DNA from: Pelargonium cotyledonis
Taxonomy: Eukaryota > Streptophyta > Magnoliopsida > Geraniales > Geraniaceae
Assembly: GCA_036897625.1 (NCBI GenBank)
Contig: JAYMTA010000977.1
Span: forward strand, 1 to 22,645
DNA length: 22,645 bases
Direction of reading: 5' to 3'
In this document: one piece after another, positions 1 to 11,300 of the stretch
Numbering within the stretch: position 1 is the stretch's first letter
Layout: each line of letters opens with the position of its first letter
Notes under the pieces: generated by a model
The model's input: only the letters and a program-made list of their open reading frames with translations
Databases searched by the model: none
What the model was told of the DNA's origin: nothing
Position numbers and translations under genes: made by a program

Positions 1-1974
<1,974 letters not shown>

Positions 1975-2112
1975 TGACGATGATGACGAAACCCTGAAAT
2001 CGCTCTCTGCAACAAACAAAAAGGAGAGGCAGAGAGTGAGAGACACAGTGAACTGTAGATAGATTTTTCTGACACCAGACTTCAAATGTGGGACCTACCC
2101 TCAAATTATTAT

Positions 2113-2120
2113 TATTTATA
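2113..2120 (-). promoter_or_regulatory. Candidate TATA box of the ketol-acid reductoisomerase gene
   Basis: The minus strand reads TATAAATA here, about 140 bases upstream of the start codon at 1974. That would leave a 5'UTR of roughly 100 bases. The same octamer sits upstream of both protease genes in this window. The region is AT-rich, so a chance match is possible. Confidence 0.4.
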
Positions 2121-2317
2121 ATTTTAAAGCTTTTAATCAAATAAAATTTAGGATCTCTGCCAAATCAAGACATTGAATTCTAACAAAATTATAAGAGAAA
2201 TGCTATAGAATCTGTCCATATAGTTGGATACATAACCAACAAAAGTGTTACAGTTTCATCATATCTGGTATGAGAACTATACATATTTTTGCTGAGACTT
2301 TGAACAAACAGAGTACA

Positions 2318-2333
2318 ATATATATATATATAT
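2318..2333. repeat. AT dinucleotide microsatellite
   Basis: Eight AT units in a row, in the 3' flank of the first protease gene. It is likely length-variable between individuals. Confidence 0.8.
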
Positions 2334-2369
2334 GTGTGATTGAGAAACAATCACTTAAATTGTTCTAGT

Positions 2370-3472
2370 TTATGCAGTTGGGTAAGATGCAGCCATGGCT
2401 ATACCACAGAGACCTGTTGCTGCAGCTACATCTCTCTCCATCATTATGTACCCTTCGTCGCCCCATTCTGTTCCCCACGAGTTTTTCACTAGCCAATACT
2501 TAGTTCCATCGGCGCTTGTCCCATAACCAACAGCAGTCACACCATGGTCTAGCTCAGTTCCACACTGTCCTGTGAACACGCCACTCGAGTAGAACTGAAA
2601 GTCCGAACCACTGGCATCAATTGCAACTGGGGCGGGCTGGCTTGCGGCAGCCTGGAGGAGTGCACTCTCGCTGTTGGCAGGAACATCTTCGTATCCTGTG
2701 ATGGTTGCTGCTGGTGCCTTGTTGGTGCTGCAAGTTCCATCAGTTCCCTTGTAAGGGTAGTTGGTTTCAGTGCTGAGCCCCTTGTTCTTTATGATAAATT
2801 GGAAGGCATCGTCCATGAGACCTCCTTCACAACCTTGATCCACGCCGCTCGTGTCACAATCAACCAACTCTTGCTCTGATAGGGAAATCAGTTTACCACT
2901 TGTTATCTGGTTGATACCTTCTGTGGCTGCAACTGCTGAGAATGCCCAACAACATCCTACATAGTGCATTTCAAGAATCAAGATCAACAATTTAGAGATT
3001 TTCAAGGAAATTGCAGTTGGGATACAAAAACTTGACACTTACCACATTGTCCTTGGTCCTTGATAGGTGTTACAGCTCCTTTGGTTCTCCAATCCATAGT
3101 AGATGGCACTGCTGTTACGTTTTCATATCTGAAAGAAATGGCCTCGTTGGAACACATATGACCCTTGAACCTGTTTCTTGTAGTCTTGAACTCCTCGTTG
3201 GTAAGATCTGCAAACTGGTTGATGCTCAGCTTGTACGGTTTGTTCATGCTGTTTGAAGCCGCAATATAGGCCACGTTGTCCTTGAATATCTTGAAACGCA
3301 CCTCCTTCTCAAATAGGGAACTGTACACGCGTCCATGACTAGACAGCCATTGCTCATACTTCTGATACATCATTGCATCTTGGAGAGAGCGAGCGGAGGA
3401 CTGAGAAGTGAAAGCTCCAAAGATGAAGATCAATGCCAAACATAAGCAATGGTACTTGTTCATGGAAACCAT
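2370..3472 (-). CDS. Papain-family cysteine protease, SAG12 type (tandem copy 1)
   Basis: A secreted or vacuolar papain-like protease (peptidase C1A) of the senescence-associated SAG12-like group, which degrades protein in senescing or stressed tissue. Exons are 3043-3472 and 2956-2370 on the minus strand, joined across an 86-base GT-AG intron in phase 1 just before the active site; 338 aa. Residues 1-27 are a signal peptide. The I29 propeptide inhibitor domain (about 37-100) carries the ERFNIN pattern and the [11 protein letters not shown] stretch. An N-glycosylation sequon (NVT, 118-120) lies just before the mature start, near VPSTMDWR. The catalytic set is complete: Gln140, Cys146 in CCWAF, His281 in LDHG, Asn302 in VKNSWG. 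There is no C-terminal granulin domain. Val252 and Ser253 of copy 2 are Ala and Pro here. The second in-frame ATG (codon 4) could also serve as start. Nothing suggests a pseudogene. Confidence 0.93.
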
Positions 3473-3538
3473 CTTGGTTGTTGGTTAGAGCAGATAGCTA
3501 GAATGGTGCTGGTATATCAGTTCCATGGTTTCTCATGA

Positions 3539-3546
3539 TATTTATA
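3539..3546 (-). promoter_or_regulatory. TATA box of cysteine protease copy 1
   Basis: TATAAATA on the minus strand, 67 bases upstream of the start codon at 3472. The other protease copy has the same octamer at a matching distance (75 bases), so this is probably the functional TATA box, giving a 5'UTR of about 35-40 bases. Confidence 0.65.
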
Positions 3547-4243
3547 GAGTACAAATGTTAACCTTCACTTGAATACTAATTTTAATTTTTCACATGAAAT
3601 TGAAGGTCTTACTTGTCTACGTACCTGATAAGGTGATCTGCTGCATTATTTTCTTAATTACTCTGATATTTTGTTTGTTTTCAAGTTCCAAGTAGATTGA
3701 TTAATGATCTATATGTTATTGATGGAATGTTAATTGGATCTGAAATTTGGTTTGAAAAGTGTTTTGTTTTTGTTTTCTTCTCGAATGTAAATTGATCTCA
3801 TCGTAACGCTACAGGTTAATGAATGTAAGCAATATCTTATAACACTAACAAGATGTCAAAATAAGTTCAGTTGAAGACAAAATATGGTTCAAACATTAAT
3901 TTGATGAATTATGGATTCTGTTTTTTGTTTGTACTCTTTTTGGATCATGTATTTCCTTCTGATTTAGACTCACTTAAAGACTAGTTATGATGGGATGCTC
4001 AGAAGCATGAGGAACAAAGATAAAACATATCATAAATTCATTATTTTTATGAATCCTCTTTTTCTTTCTTTTTACTTTGGTCTTGTATACAAAAATCTTA
4101 ACATATGTATGTAAGTTTACATGAATATCTAATATGTATAGAAATGCAAAAAAGGCAAGCAAAAAGGAGGATGTTGGGCTCTGGTATGGTCTCTCCTCTT
4201 CTACCTTTCCTTGCAAAGAACACAACATGAAGTTGCAGAGAAG

Positions 4244-4365
4244 ATGACCCCCAATGAACTGTATTGCATGTGTTGTACTTCAAATATATCTTCCAGTTCT
4301 AGTTGATCTAACAGAAACAACTAAGTATATAGGTTCTTGCTCATATACAATGACCCCCAATGAAC
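4244..4365. repeat. 16-base direct repeat pair
   Basis: ATGACCCCCAATGAAC occurs at 4244-4259 and again, exactly, at 4350-4365 (offset 106). The C-run stands out in this AT-rich spacer. Confidence 0.75.
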
Positions 4366-4622
4366 ATTGTGCAGTGAAAATTGAGTTCAGTGATCATATA
4401 CAATTAATAACCTTATGGATTACCATTTACACAATCATCAATTCATTAGTCTGCACAAAAGTATTTGCACTTCAAGATATATATATATAGCTTGATATGA
4501 AGACTGCAACTATGAATATCTCAAACAAGAGGCAATTTCATAAAGTTATATGTATTGTAACCACAACAGTTTTACAGACGCATATATCTGGTACAACATC
4601 TAAGTATATAGGTTCTTGCTCA
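4317..4622. repeat. 27-base direct repeat pair, one mismatch
   Basis: The segment at 4317-4343 recurs at 4596-4622 with a single mismatch; 23 bases (4321-4343 and 4600-4622) are identical. The core is GTATATAGGTTCTTGC. The first copy lies directly before the second copy of the 16-base repeat, so the two families overlap in position. They may be remnants of an insertion or of local slippage. Confidence 0.75.
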
Positions 4623-4696
4623 GATTATGGTCAAACAAAGGCTGCAAATAGATAATTTAAAGAGACATTTACATGTTTTAATTGTCTATATATAGT

Positions 4697-5828
4697 TTAT
4701 GCAGTTGGGTAAGATGCTGCCATTGCAATACCACAAAGACCTTCTGCAGCAGCAACGTCTCTTTCCATCATGATATAGCCTTCCATGCCCCATTCTGTGC
4801 CCCATGAGTTCTTCACCAGCCAATACTTAGTCCCATCAGCACTAGCCCCATATCCAACAGCAGTAACACCATGATCTAGCTCAGTTCCACACTGTCCTGT
4901 GAACACACCACTTGAGTAAAACTGAAAGTCAGAACCACTGGCATCAATTGCAACTGAGACGGGCTGGCTTGAAACAGCCTTGAGAAGTGCACTCTCGCTG
5001 TTGGCGGGCACATCTTCGTATCCTGTGATGGTTGCTGCTGGAGCCTTGTTGGTGCTGCAAGTTCCATCAGTTCCCTTGTAAGGGTAGCTAGTTTCAGTGC
5101 TGAGACCCTTGTTTTGTTCGATAAATTTGAAAGCATCATCCATTAGACCACCCTCGCAACCTTGGTCCACGCCGCTTGTGTCACAATCAACCAACTCTTG
5201 CTCTGATAGAGAGATCAGTTTACCACTCGATATCTGAGTGATTCCTTCCATAGCTGCAACTGCTGAAAATGCCCAGCAACACCCTATATTTTGAAATCAA
5301 ATGACAAGATGTCAGAAATGTCAATCAAGGAAATAATAATTCTAGAAATTAATTGGCTTGAGAGTGTACGATGTATAGTATTGTGATCATATATATACCA
5401 CATTGTCCTTGGTCCTTGATTGGTGTAACAGCTCCTTTGGTTCTCCAATCCATAGTAGCAGGTGCTGCTGTGACATTTTCATATCTGAAAGAAACGGCCT
5501 CATTGGAACACATATGGCCCTTGAACCTGTTTCTTGTGGTCTTGAACTCTTCATTAGTAAGATCTGCAAATTGGTTGATGCTCAGCTTGTATGATTTGTT
5601 CATGTTGTTTGAAGATTCAATATAGGCCACGTTGTCCTTGAATATCTTGAAACGCGTGTCCTTCTCAAAAGTGTCTTTGTACTCGCGTCCATGACTAGAC
5701 ATCCACTGCTCGTACCTCTGGTACATCACTGCATCTTGGAGAGATCGAGAGGTGGCCTGAGAAGCCAAAGCTCCAAAAACAAAGATCAAAGCCAAACAAA
5801 TGCAATGGTTATGGTTAATGGAAGTCAT
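4697..5828 (-). CDS. Papain-family cysteine protease, SAG12 type (tandem copy 2)
   Basis: The paralogue of the gene at 2370-3472. Exons are 5399-5828 and 5283-4697 on the minus strand, with a 115-base intron at the same phase-1 position before the active-site Cys; 338 aa. It has a signal peptide (about 1-28), an I29 propeptide with the ERFNIN pattern, an NVT sequon before the mature start at about APATMDWR, and a peptidase C1A domain. Gln140, Cys146, His281 and Asn302 are all present. It keeps the usual QPVSVAIDA segment that is altered in copy 1. Exon lengths match copy 1 exactly, with no indels in coding sequence. Both copies are intact, so each probably makes a functional zymogen that matures by removal of the propeptide in an acidic compartment. 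Confidence 0.93.
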
Positions 5829-5902
5829 ATTGTTGGTAGCTATGACTGATAAATATTTGTAAGAGATTGATGAGATACAACAAAGTCATTCGTTGCTCCA
5901 TC

Positions 5903-5910
5903 TATTTATA
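5903..5910 (-). promoter_or_regulatory. TATA box of cysteine protease copy 2
   Basis: TATAAATA on the minus strand, 75 bases upstream of the start codon at 5828, in a position matching that of copy 1. The sequence around it is only moderately similar between the copies, so the shared octamer is likely kept by selection. Confidence 0.65.
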
Positions 5911-6754
5911 CAAGAATCGTGTTCCTCAAAGTTGAATGCTAATCTTGATTTGTCTAATGGCCAAGAAGGCATTTACTTATCTAGGTGCCTTGTAAAATCT
6001 TCTGATTACTACTTGAATTAGTGTTGATCATTATACTATCCTAAATTGAGTACAAAGTTGTCTTTTTTCTCGCATGCATTTTGTATCAAATCAGATTTAT
6101 GTTTTTCAGGCAAATTGCTGCTATTTTGTTGTTGCCCCATGCTATGGTTCTCTTTCAATTTCTGGTCGAAACATAGACTCCCTTCTTCTCTCTGATTCTG
6201 GATTTTGAGAGTTACAAAATAAATGCTGAGCGATTTTGTTGATTCTACTATTTGATGGGGTTGATGTGTAATTATCAAGTTTTGCGGTACCTTTTGCAAT
6301 TCTTTGTATTTAATGGGATGTATGAAGATGGTATATTATTAATTGTAGATTAATCCCTAATTCTAACTTTATTTGTCTTGCCACGTATTCTGGTTTGAAT
6401 TCGCCAATGGGCGTTTGACATGTCATTGTGTCGCCAATCCAACTCCCACGCGTTTTTATTATGACAATGTATACTAATTTGGTTGATGAGTCATTGTCAA
6501 ATATTTTGTTTGATTTGTTTATTTATGTTCATCCAATTTGTCTATAAATTTCTTATTGGTGTATTCGAAGAATACATCTCAACTTAGGATTAGGGTTTGC
6601 GGCCGCCCCCATTCTCTGGGTTGCAGTCTTGAAAGCTCTAATATTGTCTATTTAGTCTCAATACTTCTAAAAGCAGACTAAAATTATGGTGTGTTCAATG
6701 TTAGTAATTGAAAAAGATTCTCCAATTTCGTCGTCAAAACATCGATTCTTATAA

Positions 6755-7276
6755 ATGAAGGTACGCAACGTGTAATCTCTTTTGAATTGTCGATTTCGTT
6801 ATTTATCATAATTCATGTATCATATGCATATAGATACCATGAGTATGTAACCTATTTTTTTTAACTTCTGAATCTCTTGATAAAGGTTTGGGGATTATTG
6901 CTTTCACTCGAAGGTATGTATGTTGGTCTCTTTTTATTGAGTGTAGTTTGATTTGAAACAAAAAAAAAAAAAAAAACCCTTCAATGTCTGATATATATCA
7001 AATTGATTTGCAGATAAAGACTCAACTATATTGCAGCTGCTAAGATTCTTTCATAGGAATAGACATATGTCCTGGACTTGGTCTCTTCATCAACTCCATC
7101 GTGCGTGGACAAAGTCATGGCTTGGTAGCTATAATAGTAGTTGGTTTCAAAGACATGCACTCTATTTTTCGGAATGCAATTCGAAACTGTGTGCCACTAA
7201 TGGCACACAAGTACAAGGAGTACAAGGAAACAACATCATCAGGAACGACGAGAAGACAAAACAAAGCAAAAACTAG
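6755..7276 (+). other. Possible unrecognised small spliced gene or lncRNA
   Basis: Intron-like signals cluster here: a donor after ATGAAG (gt at 6761), an acceptor before 6886, a donor after 6913, and a CAG acceptor just before about 7015. After this, two frames stay open together: one from about 7031 to a TAG at 7274-7276, the other through 7101-7331. Neither translation resembles a family I know. Joining the first two exons gives a start like MKVWGLLLSLE, which looks hydrophobic, but the frame across the last junction depends on its exact position. It could be a non-coding transcript, a young gene, or chance. The MITE at 7310 begins directly downstream. Confidence is low. Confidence 0.15.
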
Positions 7277-7309
7277 TTCTTTTGTGTTTTTATTTCTCTT
7301 TCAATCATG

Positions 7310-7565
7310 TACTCCATCCGTCCCAAAATGATTGTTCTGTTTGTCTAAATTTTTTGTCTCAAAATGAGTGTCTTGTTTTTATTTTTAGGTTATTATATTA
7401 TTGTTTTTTCCATATTACCCTTATCACTTATGCACATAAACAAATCTGCACATGGGGTGTAGATGGAAAAGTAAGGTTAATATTAAAAACACACTAAATT
7501 ATTTGGTTATTCTTAATTTTTGCAAAAAATAAAAATAAGACACTCATTTTGAGACAGATGAAGTA
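7310..7565. mobile_element. Stowaway-like (Tc1/mariner) MITE
   Basis: The left end reads CTCCATCCGTCCCAAAATGA from 7312. The right end, reverse-complemented from 7563, reads CTTCATCTGTCTCAAAATGA. These are terminal inverted repeats close to the Stowaway consensus (CTCCCTCCGTCCC). Both ends are flanked by TA (7310-7311 and 7564-7565), the target-site duplication of Tc1/mariner elements. The element is about 252 bases, AT-rich inside, with no transposase, so it is a non-autonomous MITE. A few mismatches between the repeats suggest it is not very recent. Confidence 0.88.
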
Positions 7566-8321
7566 TATGTTTTTGATTTAGTCTTGAGTTAATGATTATT
7601 CCATTAAAGGGGATGTCGGTCAAAAGCACAAGGAACATAAATAAAATATCTCAATTTTCATACACCTTCATTTTTTGTTGAATTCTCTTTCAGTTTGTAC
7701 GTGTTAATATACTCGTTGTGTGAATAAAGTATCTACACAAATTTTTATTAGCTCAAACATAGTGATATTGTGTACGCGGACCATAGTCGAATCCAAGTTT
7801 TTTTTTTTGTCGTATTGTTTTGATAATTTATTCTAAACCAAATTAATTTGACTTTATGATTGCATAGTTTATAGTATAGCTTAATTGATAAAAAAACGTC
7901 ACAGTTGTTACAAAGTGGTAAACGAAATTGGATAATGTTCCATTCTTACAAACTAAGCAACAACTCCACCGTACCAACCTCTACCTCTACTAGACATCTC
8001 TAATCTAATGAATCACGGACGCCCATTCAATCTTATCCTATCGAAAATTTGCAGTATGCTACATCAACGGTCAGGATCACGATGCTTCATCTAAATGGCC
8101 GTTCATGACAAAAGCGATCTTACGCTATCAACACACCGTATAATAAGCCTCATAATCAATACTCTGGATTCGCCCACAGACAAGTGTTTTTTTAAATCTC
8201 GAAAACACCCTCCTCATTTCGCAAAATTTCAATCTGGTCCCGACCCCAGTGAAGTCAGCTTCGTGTTGTATTTACTAAATCCTGGTTTGATCCCAAATTT
8301 GTGTGCAGAAGCTCACAGATC

Positions 8322-11300
8322 ATGGAGACGGAAGCGAAGGCGTCGAGTGATCACGTAGAAATGAACGATGAGATTGAGCCTATAGAACTTGTTCTCTTTC
8401 AAGTCCCGGAATGCTACGTTTATCTGGTACTCTCTCTTTTTTATCAGAAAACATGGTTTTTATGAAAGTTTCTGCTGTTTTTGTTGGAGAGTTTTTGGAA
8501 TTAGTTCTAAATTTCTGATTTTTATTGTATGGATTCGTTTGGTTTTTTGGAATTTGAATGCTTATTTCAGTTATTTGGATGAATTTTGGTACATTACTGT
8601 TCACTGAAAGAGATTGTGGCTTAGATGGAGGAGAACACTTACCTGCATTTGACTGTTCGTGTGTTAGTTCGAGGATGAATTGGGTAGTTTCAATGCATGC
8701 AAATTTTGATTGAACATTATTCTGATGGGTTTTGTTTAGATGAAACTGAGTACAGTAGATCATATCATAATTTTAGAGTAATTTTTTAAGAAAATAGGTG
8801 ATGTTTTGTTTGGGTGTATAGAACTGGTGTTATGTGGGATTAGTCATTGGTGGTCTCTTAGTTTGCATAATGTGTCACTTAGATCTCTGTTTCCATTTGA
8901 TTCCAATTCCAGGGTTTGATTTCATTGCTACTATATTCAGCTCAATGTAAAGAGTAAGCATGTGGTGTTCAAGGATTCCTATAAGCTGCCAATGTACTAT
9001 TTTGTGAAACTTTAAGAGTTGAAACATCTGTTGGATAAAATTTCAAATAGTCGATGTGCCACAACTATATGATATTATTTGTATTCTCTGCCTGTGTTTT
9101 AAAGTAGCAGTTTTCAACATTGTTTCGGTTTATAGGAGAAGTTCAGCAACACATCTAGTATGTCCATTTCCTGTTTTAGCTATGCGAGATACTATTTGCA
9201 GTGTTTTTTCCAACTTGCACCCATTTGTTTTCTGTACATATATATGATACATGATTAACACTTCATAGTTAAGTTTATCCCCTCTGAAAAATGTCGAATG
9301 TGTGTGTGTGTGAGTGGGGCCTGAATTGTGTGTATATTAATGTGCTGAATTTATGCCAGGATTAGTTTTAAGCTGTTGCAATATGATTATTCTTGAGCTT
9401 TTGGTTCAATATATTTAGGGTTGCTTGACTGGCCAATGAATCTTGAATTTGAATATATTTTCTCACTGGTATTTATATTTGATAGTTTACCTCTACCTCC
9501 ATGAATTTGGAAGTTGTATGTTCATTGTTGCCATTAAATCCAGTCAAGGTTATAACTGTTATCAATTATGACAATCACTTTGAAGTATGCTAATGGGATT
9601 GCTACGCGTACTTTAATGTTGTCTCCCTTTGAGATTTGGATTACTCAGTCAATGAAGACAAAATTGTGTAGATAGCATTTCCTTGATTTGATTAGATATC
9701 TGAGAATATCCATTCCTGTCTTTATATGGATGATTTTGTAGCTACTGTGATGTAAAGCTGACTTAAGTACTATTTGTGCAGATTCCTCCAAGGAAAAGTG
9801 CTGCTTCTTACAGGTCTTTACTCAAATTATGCAGCATTATAAATTTTATTTTTCCTGTAGTGTTGATATTTCTACCGAACACCTTTTTATTACTGTTTTA
9901 TCAGCATTCCATGCCAATATTTCTTGAAAGTAGGTTTTATGAGGTGTATTTTTGTTTTGCAATCCAATATAATTATACTTTTTGTCTTACTGCTGAAATT
10001 GTAGTATAGAGTATAGACATACAGGAGATAGATATTTATTTTTGAAGTCCATTTCAGAGCTGATGAATGGAATGTCAACAAGTGGGCATGGGAGGGCATA
10101 TTGAAAGTCATCAGCAAGGGTGAAGAGTGCATTATAAGACTTGAAGACAAGACCACAGGTATAGTGTGGCCATCATTGAGGTGTTAGTAGAACAAAATCA
10201 CATGGTATTTATCTTTGTGTTGATGTGCTCTTAATCTTTTATTTAACATTGTTTTATATATCTAATTAGGTGAGTTATACGCTCGGTCATTTTTAAGAAA
10301 GGGAGAGCCACATCCGGTGGAGGCTGTAATTGACAGCAGCAGGTTGACTCTCTTTTCATTTGAAATCTATCCAAATTTTTGAATGTTGAAGGTTATTGTT
10401 GTACCAAAGTGTAAAACTAGAACCAGCATGCAGTTACAAGTTAGATTTGTAGAAAGCATTTAGCTTTTTAACCATTGGGGTAAAGAGGCTTAAATCATTG
10501 ATGTTATTAGTTATTACTTATATAACCTGAATGTTGAGGTTTTCTAAATTGAAATGCTTTCTTGTGCAGATATTTTGTTCTTCGCATAGAAGAGAACATT
10601 GGTGAGCTACTATATGCCTCTCTTGTATCAAGTTTTTATTCAACTTATTTCTGTTTGCTGTATATTAGACCTTTGGAGTGATGAGTGAACTATATATTGT
10701 TCATCTATACCTGAATATAAAATAAATCCCCTCTCATCCGCACCCCAAATCAAATAATCGTTCAAAGAAATGAAGTCAAAGTGGAAAAGAAGATGAAAGT
10801 TGAGTTCATTAGAGAAGTTAATTAATCAATTTTATCTTCATGTAAAATATACAGTCATATCAATGTGAGAACTTTATTTAATGTTTTAGATGATTTCTGA
10901 AATTTTAGTAGCAGGTAGTTGCCTTGTTAAAATGTTAAAGACATCAGATTTCATTCAATTTCCATGAATTAAGGATAAGCGTAAGCACTTCTTGGTGACA
11001 ATAGTGTATGAAGTTTGATAGAGTGTGAGAATGTGGGATTTGAACTCTAGAAACCATAACTACAAAATACAAATAGATGCTAGTTTCATCTGAATTGAAT
11101 TTAAAATAAAGAAAAATCATAGCTTCCTTTTATCTTTGTGTATCCAGAGTTTATTAGATCCAAGTCCGCATCTACTGAGGTGGCTTATTTATGGTGACCT
11201 TCATCAATAGAGGCCTCTAATTATGAGAGTGGCTAATCTTGTTATTCCATTTAGTCCACGTTTGAAGGTTCAGAATTTCCTACCCATTCATTTGCGTAAC

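Larger units (their letters stand above)
1975..2369. other. Intergenic: KARI 5'UTR and promoter, protease-1 3' flank
   Basis: This stretch separates two genes read in the same (minus) direction. From 1975 to about 2085 it is pyrimidine-rich on the minus strand, as expected for the reductoisomerase 5'UTR. From about 2215 to 2369 it resembles the 3' flank of the second protease gene (about 4555-4696), so it belongs to the duplicated unit. No further gene is visible. Confidence 0.6.
3547..4696. other. Intergenic between the protease copies
   Basis: AT-rich spacer. Its right side in minus-strand terms (3547 to about 3650) is the upstream region of copy 1, and its far end (about 4555-4696) is the 3' flank of copy 2. 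In between I see no gene or protease remnant. It holds two pairs of short direct repeats near 4244-4622, listed separately. Open frames here are short and have no recognisable content. Confidence 0.6.
2215..6010 (-). repeat. Tandem duplication holding two cysteine protease genes
   Basis: Two direct copies of a unit of about 1.4 kb are present: about 2215-3650 and about 4555-6010, separated by about 0.9 kb of unrelated sequence. Coding exons align without gaps (430 and 587 bases in both). Similarity continues into both flanks: a related 3' segment near 2225-2285 and 4558-4595, and a related 5' segment reaching about 180 bases upstream of each start codon. The introns differ in length (86 and 115 bases). 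The outer limits are by-eye estimates. Confidence 0.8.
5911..8321. other. Long intergenic region between the protease pair and NECAP
   Basis: About 2.4 kb without a gene I can name. The left part (to about 6010) is the copy-2 promoter with similarity to the copy-1 promoter. It then holds a weak candidate for a small spliced transcript (6755-7276), an 18-base poly-A run (6960-6977), and a Stowaway-like MITE (7310-7565). The right end (about 8200-8321) should contain the NECAP promoter and 5'UTR. A short GC-rich patch with a NotI-like octamer (about 6599-6608) stands out in the AT-rich background. Confidence 0.5.

Noticed and set aside
3002-3042. Read-through of protease copy 1 past GQCG into about 12 extra residues and a stop
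   Set aside because: A GTAAGTG donor lies exactly there, and the second exon restores CCWAF in frame. The same structure in copy 2 confirms the intron, so copy 1 is not truncated.
6590-6620. NotI-like GC-rich patch as a possible cloning-vector junction or assembly artefact
   Set aside because: There is no polylinker or vector sequence around it, and both sides are typical AT-rich plant DNA. One octamer can occur by chance.
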